The notes beneath the pieces are model-generated. The model worked only from the letters and a program-made list of their open reading frames with translations, was not told where the DNA came from and ran no database searches. From contig USEG01000038.1 of assembly GCA_900553555.1 (NCBI GenBank), forward strand, positions 1 to 7,872: DNA of 7,872 nt, written 5' to 3'. This document shows, in pieces, positions 1-6,383 of the stretch (positions are counted from its first letter, which is position 1; each line of letters begins with the position of its first letter). The stretch comes from an uncultured Clostridia bacterium. GTDB taxonomy: Bacteria > Bacillota > Clostridia > Christensenellales > Pumilibacteraceae. The position numbers were made by a program, and so were the translations under genes.

Positions 1-545
1 GTGCTTTTTTCATCAAAAACCGCATTGCCGCTGTCAATTAGACCTTCAACGCACACGGAAGACGTTCCTATCGTTATTTTAACTTTGCGCAGAAAATTCT
101 TTATATTCCTTTTTCGTTCGACTTTGATTTTCACGACCTTTACCGTCCTATATAAGGCCCAGCCCGCTAAAACAATCAATCCCGGCGAAATATCGTACGC
201 GCCGTAAAGCGCCTGCCTTACGTCTCCGCACAAAAGAAAAGCAATAAAAAACACACCCCCGCCCATTCCGGCTGTTACCGCCAAAAAAATAAAAGGCAGC
301 GACTTTTTGTTTTTCTTAAAATACAAAATAAGAGATAGCATGGCGTACAACATGACTTTAACGGCAAACAAGGCAAAATTATTATGTATAAACGGATAAA
401 AAATTGCGACTATCGTGGCAATAAACGACGCCAGCGCACTTCTCAGCCGCGAAGCGCGTACGCCGCCTATCTTATAACTCAAATCGGCTATCAGATATGT
501 CATAGCAAAATTATCAATTACCACATTTTCTATGTAAACTGTCAT
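1..545 (-). CDS. spoIIGA: SpoIIGA, sporulation pro-sigma-E processing protease (5' part, cut by left edge)
   Basis: This is the first 181 residues of a gene running off the left edge. In the Bacillus model the family is a membrane-embedded aspartic protease that cleaves pro-sigma-E in the mother cell after a signal from the forespore. The start MTVYIENVVIDNF resembles the B. subtilis start MKIYLDVIWLLNF. Five hydrophobic stretches follow (about 5-22, 36-55, 58-76, 83-105, 118-134), matching the five-helix N-terminal domain. After a basic linker (139-156) comes GLIDSGNAVFD at 168-178; its D171 corresponds to the catalytic Asp of the family's DSGN motif. ATG at 543-545 is the only canonical start after the in-frame stop at 615-617, but it has no well-placed Shine-Dalgarno; a GGGG lies about 16 nt upstream. 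The C-terminal protease half is outside the window. The identification rests on recalled family motifs, not a database search. Confidence 0.85.
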   Translation of the reverse strand, partial: MTVYIENVVIDNFAMTYLIADLSYKIGGVRASRLRSALASFIATIVAIFYPFIHNNFALFAVKVMLYAMLSLILYFKKNKKSLPFIFLAVTAGMGGGVFFIAFLLCGDVRQALYGAYDISPGLIVLAGWALYRTVKVVKIKVERKRNIKNFLRKVKITIGTSSVCVEGLIDSGNAVFDEKS

Positions 546-611
546 TGCGATATAATAATAGCCCCGTTTGCCCGCGAAAATCTTCAGTTTTAATGTAATT
601 TTAAAATTTTT

Positions 612-640
612 ATTTTACAAACATAGGTATATAAATACAA
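612..640 (-). promoter_or_regulatory. Candidate sigma-A-like promoter for spoIIGA
   Basis: On the minus strand a TTGTAT (635-640) and a TAAAAT (612-617) are spaced by 17 bp, about 65 bp upstream of the spoIIGA ATG. The -10 matches the consensus at 5 of 6 positions and the -35 at only 3 of 6. The region is AT-rich, so a chance match is likely. Transcription from here would suit an early sporulation gene expressed before sigma-E is active, but that is inference. Confidence 0.2.
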
Positions 641-828
641 TAATTTATTTCGCTCCGGCTTGCAATGCACTTCGGCAATGTCGCCGATGTCTCTTTTTTC
701 TTGCGCCGATTTTCTAAAAACAAAACATGCGCAAAAATTGCCGCCGGATAAAAAAGCCGATATTAAAAACAAAAGCATTTCATCACTAATAGAAATAATT
801 TTATTATTAATTTTATTTTATTAAAAAC

Positions 829-858
829 AAAAAAAGACAGATAAAAATCTGCCTTTTT
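829..858 (-). terminator. Intrinsic terminator after efp
   Basis: Read on the minus strand, GGCAGAT (847-853) pairs with ATCTGTC (836-842) across a TTTT loop (843-846), with one G-U pair. Flanking A and T runs extend the stem, and seven T residues follow (829-835). It begins 25 bp after the efp stop codon and closes the block of genes to its right. A shorter T run on the other side could give weak termination on the plus strand. Confidence 0.85.
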
Positions 859-882
859 AATAACAAAATAATTGATATTGTT

Positions 883-1443
883 TTACTTTACGCGTTCCAT
901 ATATGTTCCGGTGCGGGTATCGACCCTGATTTTATCGCCCTGGTTGATAAACAACGGTACCTGAATGTGGTATCCCGTTTCCAAGACAGCGGGTTTGTTT
1001 CCCGCTTTGGACGTATCACCCTGAATACCGGGTTCGGTTTCCGTAACGGTTAGTTCGACAAAATTCGGAGGATCGACGCTGAAGGCATTGCCGTTATACA
1101 GCTGTACCGTCACCATCATTTCCTCTTTTACGAATTGCATCGCGTCTTTTACTATATCATAGTTAAGCGGAAGCATGTCGAAAGTCTCAAGATCCATAAA
1201 ATAATAAAGATCTCCGTCGGTGTAAGAATATTGCATATCCTTTCTTTCGATATGTGCGACGGGATACTTGTCCGAAGGATTGAAAGTCTGCTCCAAAACC
1301 TGGCCCGTAACTACGTTTTTAATCTTAGTACGCACAAAAGCCGCGCCTTTACCGGGTTTTACATGCTGAAAATCGACAACTACGTACACTTTTCCGTCCA
1401 TTTCAAATGTAACGCCTTTTCTAAAATCTCCTGCTGATATCAT
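883..1443 (-). CDS. efp: Elongation factor P
   Basis: EF-P binds between the ribosomal P and E sites and promotes peptide-bond formation at consecutive prolines. The 186-residue length is normal for the bacterial family. The N-terminal KOW-like domain (1-65) carries [12 protein letters not shown]32 at the loop tip is the position modified in many bacteria (K34 in E. coli, K32 in B. subtilis). OB domains II and III follow (about 66-186), ending with the typical [15 protein letters not shown]. The start has an AGGAGG sequence (1449-1454) five bases upstream, and this overlaps the stop codon of the peptidase gene, so the two are probably translationally coupled. No gene for a known EF-P-modifying enzyme (EpmA, EarP, YmfI) is visible here. 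The pepP-efp arrangement is common in Firmicutes. Confidence 0.97.
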   Translation of the reverse strand: MISAGDFRKGVTFEMDGKVYVVVDFQHVKPGKGAAFVRTKIKNVVTGQVLEQTFNPSDKYPVAHIERKDMQYSYTDGDLYYFMDLETFDMLPLNYDIVKDAMQFVKEEMMVTVQLYNGNAFSVDPPNFVELTVTETEPGIQGDTSKAGNKPAVLETGYHIQVPLFINQGDKIRVDTRTGTYMERVK

Positions 1444-1452
1444 ACAGCCCTC

Positions 1453-2487
1453 CTAAAAATTTATATTTTTATTTGCAAGCGTTGCCAGGTTTTCGATACC
1501 TTCTTCCTTAACAACCACTAAATCCTCTATTCTCACTCCGCCGACGCCTTCGATATAAACACCCGGCTCAACCGTAACGAGCATATTTTCCTGCAACGTT
1601 TCGGTACTGCGAGGTCCCATGAAGGGGCGTTCGTGAATATTTACGCCTACTCCGTGTCCCAATGAGTGAGTGAACTCGTTTTTGAAACCGTTTGCAGCAA
1701 AATACTCGCGAACGATCGTATCAACGTAACGGCACGAAACGCCCGCTTTTATGCGCTCGAGAGCAAACTCCTGAGCCGCCTTTACCGTCCTGTGCATGCG
1801 TTCGAACTCGGGCGACGGCTTACCAATGCAAAACGTTCTGGTCAAATCGCCGCAATATCCATGGTATTTGGCGCCGATATCGATGAGAATTATATCGTTC
1901 TTTTCGAGTTTATCGTCGCCGGGTTTATGATGCGGACAAGCGGAATTAGCTCCGAAGCAGACTATGCTGTCAAAAGAAGGGCATTCCGCGCCCAGCAGCA
2001 TCATCTGATACACAATTTCCGCTGCGACGGTTTTTTCCGTAACGCCGGGTTTTATTTTCGGAATGACGTTCAAAAGTGCCTTTTGTGTTATCCACTCGGC
2101 TTTTGCGATTTTATCGATTTCGTCCTGGCGTTTTATGACCTGCGCATCAGCAATTTCGTCGTCAGCCGGCTCAAATTCATATCCGGCCAGCGTTTCGCGC
2201 AGACGATTAAATTCGGCTACACTCAACGTTTTGCTTTCATATCCGACCTTTTTGACATTTAATGCCTCCAAAAGCTTTTTGACGTCGGCGTAAAGACCGT
2301 CTTCGCCCAACGGAATAACCTCGCAGCCTACGCTCTGTTTTGCCGCGTCGGTAACATATCGTTTATCCGTAATGAAATACTTTTTGTTTTCGCAAACGAT
2401 TACGCAGCCAAAAGAAGACAAAAATGACGTGTAATAAAATCTGTTTTTTTCATCGAACAATACTAATGCTCTTGTATTTTCAGCCAT
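1453..2487 (-). CDS. pepP: Xaa-Pro aminopeptidase, M24 (pita-bread) family
   Basis: This cytoplasmic metallopeptidase probably removes N-terminal residues that precede proline. I chose the ATG at 2485-2487 (344 residues) because an AAGGAG (2496-2501) lies eight bases upstream; an in-frame ATG at 2515-2517 would add ten residues but has no such site. The N-terminal creatinase-like domain spans about 1-120 and the catalytic domain about 125-335. The five dimetal ligands are all visible: D203 (LIDIG), D214 (YCGDLTRTF), H278 (HSLGHGVG), E307 (VTVEPGVY) and E321 (VRIED). The length is typical of short Firmicute Xaa-Pro peptidases such as YqhT/PapA. Placement directly before efp is a recurring arrangement; both gene products deal with proline-containing chains, although a direct link is inference. 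Prolidase (Xaa-Pro dipeptidase) specificity cannot be excluded from sequence alone. Confidence 0.9.
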   Translation of the reverse strand: MAENTRALVLFDEKNRFYYTSFLSSFGCVIVCENKKYFITDKRYVTDAAKQSVGCEVIPLGEDGLYADVKKLLEALNVKKVGYESKTLSVAEFNRLRETLAGYEFEPADDEIADAQVIKRQDEIDKIAKAEWITQKALLNVIPKIKPGVTEKTVAAEIVYQMMLLGAECPSFDSIVCFGANSACPHHKPGDDKLEKNDIILIDIGAKYHGYCGDLTRTFCIGKPSPEFERMHRTVKAAQEFALERIKAGVSCRYVDTIVREYFAANGFKNEFTHSLGHGVGVNIHERPFMGPRSTETLQENMLVTVEPGVYIEGVGGVRIEDLVVVKEEGIENLATLANKNINF

Positions 2488-2507
2488 ACTAAAATCTCCT
2501 TGCTGAT

Positions 2508-2536
2508 ATTTTAACATATATTTTACAAAAAGTTAA
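2508..2536 (-). promoter_or_regulatory. Candidate internal promoter for pepP-efp
   Basis: The 45-nt gap before pepP is the largest inside the operon. On the minus strand it contains TAAAAT (2508-2513, 5 of 6 to the -10 consensus), 17 bp downstream of TTAACT (2531-2536, 4 of 6 to the -35). The -35 overlaps the last codons of the upstream gene. Initiation would leave a short leader carrying the AAGGAG site. The AT-rich context makes this tentative. Confidence 0.3.
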
Positions 2537-3378
2537 GTGTTTTTGTGGCAATTTTTAATTTTTAATGCATCGTCGCTCATTACGTCTCTCGATTCGCAAA
2601 TAATAACCGGCGACAGTTGATACCCGTCTATTACTTTTGCCAACGGCTCATACTCCGGCCCGTAAACGTTATCTTCAAAAGTAAGGTGCTTTATCTCTCC
2701 GCCGGCGCCGTACATAATCTTGGAAAAATGTATATGAAGATATTTAGCGCGCTCGCCCAACTGATCCAGCGCGTAATCAATAATTCGTCTATAATCATCC
2801 TCGCCTTTAATTCCGCCGTGAGTGTATGAATTTATGTGGCCGAAATCAAAACACGGTATCATTTTTTCGCTTTTTTTGCAAAATTCCACCACCTCTTCCA
2901 CCGTGCCTATTTGCTGGATTTTACCCATCGTTTCGGGGCAGATTATGTAATCTCCCTGCGGAAAAACGCTCTCCAACCGGTTCAGTAATTTATCGAGATT
3001 ATCGGACGCGAGCGCCACCGCGTCGGCACGCTGCATTTTGCCGCAGGTAGCCGTGTGGAAAACCGTTCTGTTGCCGCCGAACAGCTTAGAAAACATTACC
3101 GATCGCTCGACGTAATCAATCGATTTATCTATCATATCCGGCGAAGTGTTGGCAAAATTTATGTAATACGGCGCGTGAACGGATATTTGAACATCATATA
3201 TCTTGGCCTGCTCGCCTATGCTTTTTGCCGTATCTTCTTTTAAGGTAATACCGCGGCCGAATGAATACTCATACGCGTTCAATCCTATAGAATGCAGCCA
3301 CTCGGGAGCCTCAATGGTATGTTTGTGACCGGTGGAATAGAAAGTGACCGAATTGCCCGAAGGTCCTATTCGCAACAT
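2533..3378 (-). CDS. Endonuclease IV-like TIM-barrel metalloprotein (AP endonuclease family 2 / xylose isomerase-like)
   Basis: This 281-residue protein resembles E. coli endonuclease IV (Nfo, 285 residues), a three-metal enzyme acting on abasic DNA. The ligand pattern is visible at almost the same spacing: H68 (SVHAPYY), H108 (FHTA), E149 (CPETMG), D178 and H181 (CFDFGH), H215 (LHIHFSK), H231 and E262 (ICESRD). The Asp of the family's Asp-x-His pair appears to be missing: the local sequence is GEIKH, with Ile two residues before the His and Glu three before. The overall sequence is clearly divergent from classical Nfo, so the substrate could instead be a sugar or another phosphate ester. The start is supported by AGGAG (3388-3392) nine bases upstream. 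It overlaps the end of ribF by 13 nt, so it belongs to the same operon. The fold is well supported; AP-endonuclease activity is inference. Confidence 0.8.
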   Translation of the reverse strand: MLRIGPSGNSVTFYSTGHKHTIEAPEWLHSIGLNAYEYSFGRGITLKEDTAKSIGEQAKIYDVQISVHAPYYINFANTSPDMIDKSIDYVERSVMFSKLFGGNRTVFHTATCGKMQRADAVALASDNLDKLLNRLESVFPQGDYIICPETMGKIQQIGTVEEVVEFCKKSEKMIPCFDFGHINSYTHGGIKGEDDYRRIIDYALDQLGERAKYLHIHFSKIMYGAGGEIKHLTFEDNVYGPEYEPLAKVIDGYQLSPVIICESRDVMSDDALKIKNCHKNT

Positions 3379-4235
3379 AATTTACTTCTCCTGATATCCT
3401 CGAATATTTGCTGTTTTAGCTGACTAGCATTGTCGAATTTTTTTATTTCTCTAAGACGATCCTTAAAGATTATAGTAACATTACTGTCGTAAACACTGCC
3501 CGAAAAACCGTCGACAAACGTTTCGATCGAAACTACGTCGTCACCGAACGTCGGCTTATTGCCTATATTGGTAACCGAACAATATAATTTGCCGTTTATG
3601 TCAGACATAGTACTATAGACACCGTATTTTGGCAGTAAAACATTGTTTTTCGGAAGAAAATTGATTGTAGGAAAACCAAATAAATGCCCTTGTCCGCGAC
3701 CGTGGACGACGCGCTGCGTAATATGATACGGTTTTACCAGCAGTTTATTGGCAGCGACTATATTGCCTTCGGATAGCAAATGTTTGATTTTAGTCGACGA
3801 TACAGGTTCTCCGTCGCAATATAACGGCACTTCTATGCTGCAGAAAAAATTGTGCTCCTTGGCAAAAGCCGATAAAAACGCACTGTTTCCGGCAGCGTTT
3901 TTGCCAAATGTATAGTCATAACCGCACACAAAGCCTACTGCATTATACTTATTTATCAGTAACATCAAAAAATCTTCGGCGGACATTGATTTAAAGTCGT
4001 CGCTGAACTCAAAAGAAATCAGGTTGTCGCATAATTCCGATAACAGCTTGACGCGTTCATCATAATCATATACGACCGGCATAGTTTTGATGTTGCCGGT
4101 AAATGTGATTGCCGCACTTTTTACACCCATGCTCAAAGCCGCTTGACGCGCCGTTTCAAGTATTTTTCTGTGCGCCATGTGAACGCAATCAAAAAAGCCC
4201 AGCGCAATAATTTGTTTGTCAAAAAGTACCGACAT
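3366..4235 (-). CDS. ribF: Bifunctional riboflavin kinase / FMN adenylyltransferase
   Basis: RibF phosphorylates riboflavin to FMN and adenylylates FMN to FAD. The N-terminal nucleotidyltransferase domain (about 1-155) starts with ALGFFDCVHMAH (11-22), the counterpart of the usual FDGVHxGH signature, with Cys and Ala replacing two glycines. GYDYTFGKNAAGN (105-117) and SSTKIKHLL (146-154) are also family motifs. The C-terminal kinase domain (about 170-285) shows VVHGRGQG, GFPTIN (187-192, the PTxN metal/nucleotide motif), LLPKYGVY and IET with the probable catalytic E238. At 289 residues it is slightly short for the family (often around 305-315). It begins two bases after the truB stop, with AAGGA (4242-4246) lying inside the end of truB. 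Its position after truB is the standard Firmicute order. Confidence 0.95.
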   Translation of the reverse strand: MSVLFDKQIIALGFFDCVHMAHRKILETARQAALSMGVKSAAITFTGNIKTMPVVYDYDERVKLLSELCDNLISFEFSDDFKSMSAEDFLMLLINKYNAVGFVCGYDYTFGKNAAGNSAFLSAFAKEHNFFCSIEVPLYCDGEPVSSTKIKHLLSEGNIVAANKLLVKPYHITQRVVHGRGQGHLFGFPTINFLPKNNVLLPKYGVYSTMSDINGKLYCSVTNIGNKPTFGDDVVSIETFVDGFSGSVYDSNVTIIFKDRLREIKKFDNASQLKQQIFEDIRRSKLCCE

Positions 4236-4237
4236 AT

Positions 4238-5092
4238 CTAATCCTTCAAATACGTTTTTATCCTAAACATTCCTTCCGGCGTGGTGGTCCCCACTCCGAA
4301 AAATTCTCCGTTACAATACACTGTAAATAAATCATATTTGCTTACAAACGGAAAACTAACGCCGCATAAAATCTGTTTATACATTTTTACGGGAAAGTCC
4401 TCACGCGGCATATCCGCAAGAACGTTTTCGACCGGAATAATTGCGCTTTCGCCCATTTCTGATATCTGATCGAGCGTCTTTGCGTCGTCAATAGAAAACC
4501 TGCCGCTTCTCGTCCTCTTTATCGCCGTCATTGTGGCGGCGGTTCCCAGTTGCGCTGCAATATCACGGCATAGACTTCTTATGTATGTTCCGGATGAGCA
4601 GCATATTCTAAACAGATATTCGTCTTCACCCACCTGCCTAAGCAATGTAAAATCGAAAATTTCCACGCTAGCGGGTTGCAGATTGACTTCTTTACCCCTC
4701 CGAGCCAAATCATATGCACGTACACCGTTGATGTTTTTAGCACTGTATCGTGGCGGCACCTGGTTTATTTTGCCGATAAATTTTCGGGCAGCTTCTATAA
4801 TTTGATTTTCCGTGGGCAGCACATCGCTTGTTTTTACAATTATGCCGTCCTTATCCAAAGTGTCGGTTTCGTATCCGAACTTAAACACCGCCTCGTAAAC
4901 CTTGTCTTTGCTCAATAATAAATCAAATAATCTTGTAGCTTTGCCTATGCCCACCGGCAGAACACCTTCCCCTTGAGGATCGAGAGTGCCCATATGCCCT
5001 ACGGCTTTCGTAGAAAAAATCTTTCGTATAGCGCTTACGACATGCTGGCTTGTACATCCGGGTTCTTTGTATACGTTTATGATTCCGTTCAT
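4238..5092 (-). CDS. truB: tRNA pseudouridine(55) synthase TruB
   Basis: TruB isomerises U55 in the T-arm of tRNAs to pseudouridine. Of its 284 residues, the N-terminal part has INVYKEPGCTS (5-15) and GHMGTLDPQGEGVLPV (32-47); D38 is the catalytic aspartate. YETDTLDKDG, QVPPRYSAKNINGVRAYDLA and SSGTYIRSLCRDIA follow in the family order. The basic KRTRSGRF and a short C-terminal tail (about 235-284, PUA-like in position but not clearly recognisable) complete it. The start ATG overlaps the stop of the upstream gene as ATGA (5089-5092) and has a GGAAG about seven bases upstream, so translation is probably coupled. Confidence 0.96.
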   Translation of the reverse strand: MNGIINVYKEPGCTSQHVVSAIRKIFSTKAVGHMGTLDPQGEGVLPVGIGKATRLFDLLLSKDKVYEAVFKFGYETDTLDKDGIIVKTSDVLPTENQIIEAARKFIGKINQVPPRYSAKNINGVRAYDLARRGKEVNLQPASVEIFDFTLLRQVGEDEYLFRICCSSGTYIRSLCRDIAAQLGTAATMTAIKRTRSGRFSIDDAKTLDQISEMGESAIIPVENVLADMPREDFPVKMYKQILCGVSFPFVSKYDLFTVYCNGEFFGVGTTTPEGMFRIKTYLKD

Positions 5093-6030
5093 AACATATC
5101 TTCCGAAACTGCTTTAACTACTTTTGCCACACACGAATTAAAATCGCCGTTTACGACGCATCCCGCCGCCAAAACATGCCCGCCGCCGCCGAATTTTCCT
5201 GCAATTTTCGCGACGTTAGGTCCTTTGGAACGAAAACTCACCTTAAAACTTAGTGAAGACTGCTGAGTCATGCACACTGCAACCACGACCGAACCTACAG
5301 ACATGGGATAGTCGATTATCCCCTCGGTGTCCGCCATTACGCAGCCGCATTCTTTTAGATCACGTTGAGATAATGCTATTACGGCGACTTTTTCATCGCA
5401 ATAATAGTGCATTTTGTTAAGAGCAAGTCCTATTAAACGCATTTTTTCCACCGTGTTGTTACGATAAAGATTGTCCACTAACTTAACGGCATCAAAATCG
5501 AATTCCAAAAGCTGTGCCGCAGCAAGCAACGTGTTTGGTTTTGTATTACTGTGGCGAAAATGTCCTGTATCGGTAGAGATCCCCATATACAAATCTTGCG
5601 CAATACCCGCGTCTATCAAACCTGAATCTTTAAGCAGCAAATACACTATCTCGCAAGTGCTGCTGGCGTCGGCGCAAACCTCATTAACGGCTGCAAACAT
5701 CGTATTTGTTGCATGATGGTCGATATTTACGGTTTGTTTGCAGCTAAAATAAATGTCCGAATACTCTCCCATGCGAAACTCATCGGCGCAATCTACCGAT
5801 ATAGCCAGATCATATTCGGACAACTCTCTTTTGCCGAATATTTCATGGTTTTTAATAAAAGAATAGTGTTCGGGAAAGGGGGAATCACACAAAAAATCGG
5901 CACTTTTATTTAATTTTTTTGCTACTGAATACAAGGAAAACCCTGCGCCCAGACAATCTCCGTCCGGCCGCACATGACAAACGATCAAAATATTTCGAGC
6001 ATTAATTAGGTGTTTAACAAGGTCAATCAT
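5089..6030 (-). CDS. nrnA: DHH-family phosphoesterase, NrnA-like nanoRNase / pAp phosphatase
   Basis: NrnA-type enzymes degrade 2-5 nt RNAs and, in several species, dephosphorylate 3'-phosphoadenosine 5'-phosphate. The 313-residue length is typical. The DHH domain shows the Mn-binding set H19, D23, D25 (CHVRPDGDCLG), D80 (SVDCAD), D104-H105-H106 (NIDHHATNT) and D154 (STDTGHFRH). The DHHA1 domain ends with GGGGHVLAAG (281-290), the substrate-binding glycine motif. The start overlaps rbfA by eight bases, and its Shine-Dalgarno is weak, consistent with coupling. Placement between rbfA and truB is conserved in many Clostridia. A cyclic di-nucleotide phosphodiesterase role, seen in some DHH-DHHA1 proteins, is less likely: there is no PAS, GGDEF or membrane segment as in GdpP, although stand-alone cyclic-dinucleotide-acting relatives exist. 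Confidence 0.92.
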   Translation of the reverse strand: MIDLVKHLINARNILIVCHVRPDGDCLGAGFSLYSVAKKLNKSADFLCDSPFPEHYSFIKNHEIFGKRELSEYDLAISVDCADEFRMGEYSDIYFSCKQTVNIDHHATNTMFAAVNEVCADASSTCEIVYLLLKDSGLIDAGIAQDLYMGISTDTGHFRHSNTKPNTLLAAAQLLEFDFDAVKLVDNLYRNNTVEKMRLIGLALNKMHYYCDEKVAVIALSQRDLKECGCVMADTEGIIDYPMSVGSVVVAVCMTQQSSLSFKVSFRSKGPNVAKIAGKFGGGGHVLAAGCVVNGDFNSCVAKVVKAVSEDML

Positions 6031-6373
6031 CTCGCTGGATTTCCTTCAAAATTTTGTCTATTCTTTCGCCGTACTCGGAAGTATTGTCCAAAATAAAGTG
6101 AATATCGGGTATTTGACGAATGTCGCGAAACTCCTTTGCCAGTTCGCTTTTAATAAATCCCGTCGACCTTACTACAGTGTTAAATGTTGTAAGAGCGCTG
6201 TCTTTATCGCCCAATACGCTCAAATACACCTTAGCCGTCTTTAAGTCTTTGGCAATATCCACTTTTGTCACTCCGACCAGCTGCGTTTTTCTCGGGTCCT
6301 TAATGCGATGCTCTATTATATCCGCCAACACGCGCTGCATATCGCCGTTTAACCTTTCAATTCTATAATTCAT
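6023..6373 (-). CDS. rbfA: 30S ribosome-binding factor A
   Basis: RbfA binds the 30S subunit near the 5' end of 16S rRNA and assists late maturation, including at low temperature. The 116-residue protein is a normal-length KH-like domain. It shows the family start RIERLNGDMQRVLADII, the central AKVYLSVLGD, and a C-terminal IPDIHFILDNTSEYGERI followed by the helix IDKILKEIQ. I chose the ATG at 6371-6373 because GGAG (6379-6382) is five bases upstream. An in-frame GTG at 6377-6379 overlaps that GGAG and would add two residues only. It starts 10 bases after the infB stop, the standard infB-rbfA pairing. Confidence 0.95.
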   Translation of the reverse strand: MNYRIERLNGDMQRVLADIIEHRIKDPRKTQLVGVTKVDIAKDLKTAKVYLSVLGDKDSALTTFNTVVRSTGFIKSELAKEFRDIRQIPDIHFILDNTSEYGERIDKILKEIQRDD

Positions 6374-6383
6374 ACGCACTCCG

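Larger units (their letters stand above)
546..882. other. AT-rich intergenic spacer between efp and spoIIGA
   Basis: This 337-bp stretch separates the efp operon from spoIIGA. It holds the efp terminator (829-858), a very AT-rich block (781-830, only 5 G/C of 50 by hand count), a doubtful 62-codon minus-strand reading frame (590-778) and the leader of spoIIGA. The doubtful frame would give a peptide with a hydrophobic start (MLLFLISAFLSGG), a basic middle and no motif I recognise. Its ATG lacks a clear Shine-Dalgarno, so I do not call it as a gene. I see no tRNA, riboswitch or clear Spo0A box (TGNCGAA). Confidence 0.6.

Noticed and set aside
1..207. Plus-strand frame at the left edge
   Set aside because: The minus strand here encodes the SpoIIGA linker and its DSGN active-site motif; the plus-strand frame is a shadow.
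660..700. Possible Spo0A binding box (TGTCGCC) upstream of spoIIGA
   Set aside because: It lacks the AA of the TGNCGAA core and sits in a region with no second box, so chance is the better explanation.
1666..2262. Plus-strand open frame of 198 codons opposite the peptidase gene
   Set aside because: The minus strand encodes M24 metal-ligand motifs across the same interval; the plus-strand product has no recognisable domain.
2488..2517. Upstream ATG giving a ten-residue longer peptidase
   Set aside because: The internal ATG at 2485-2487 has AAGGAG eight bases upstream, while the longer start has no ribosome binding site and would place that AAGGAG inside the coding sequence.
6374..6379. GTG start for rbfA two codons earlier
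   Set aside because: The GGAG that serves as Shine-Dalgarno overlaps this GTG; the ATG at 6371-6373 has proper spacing.
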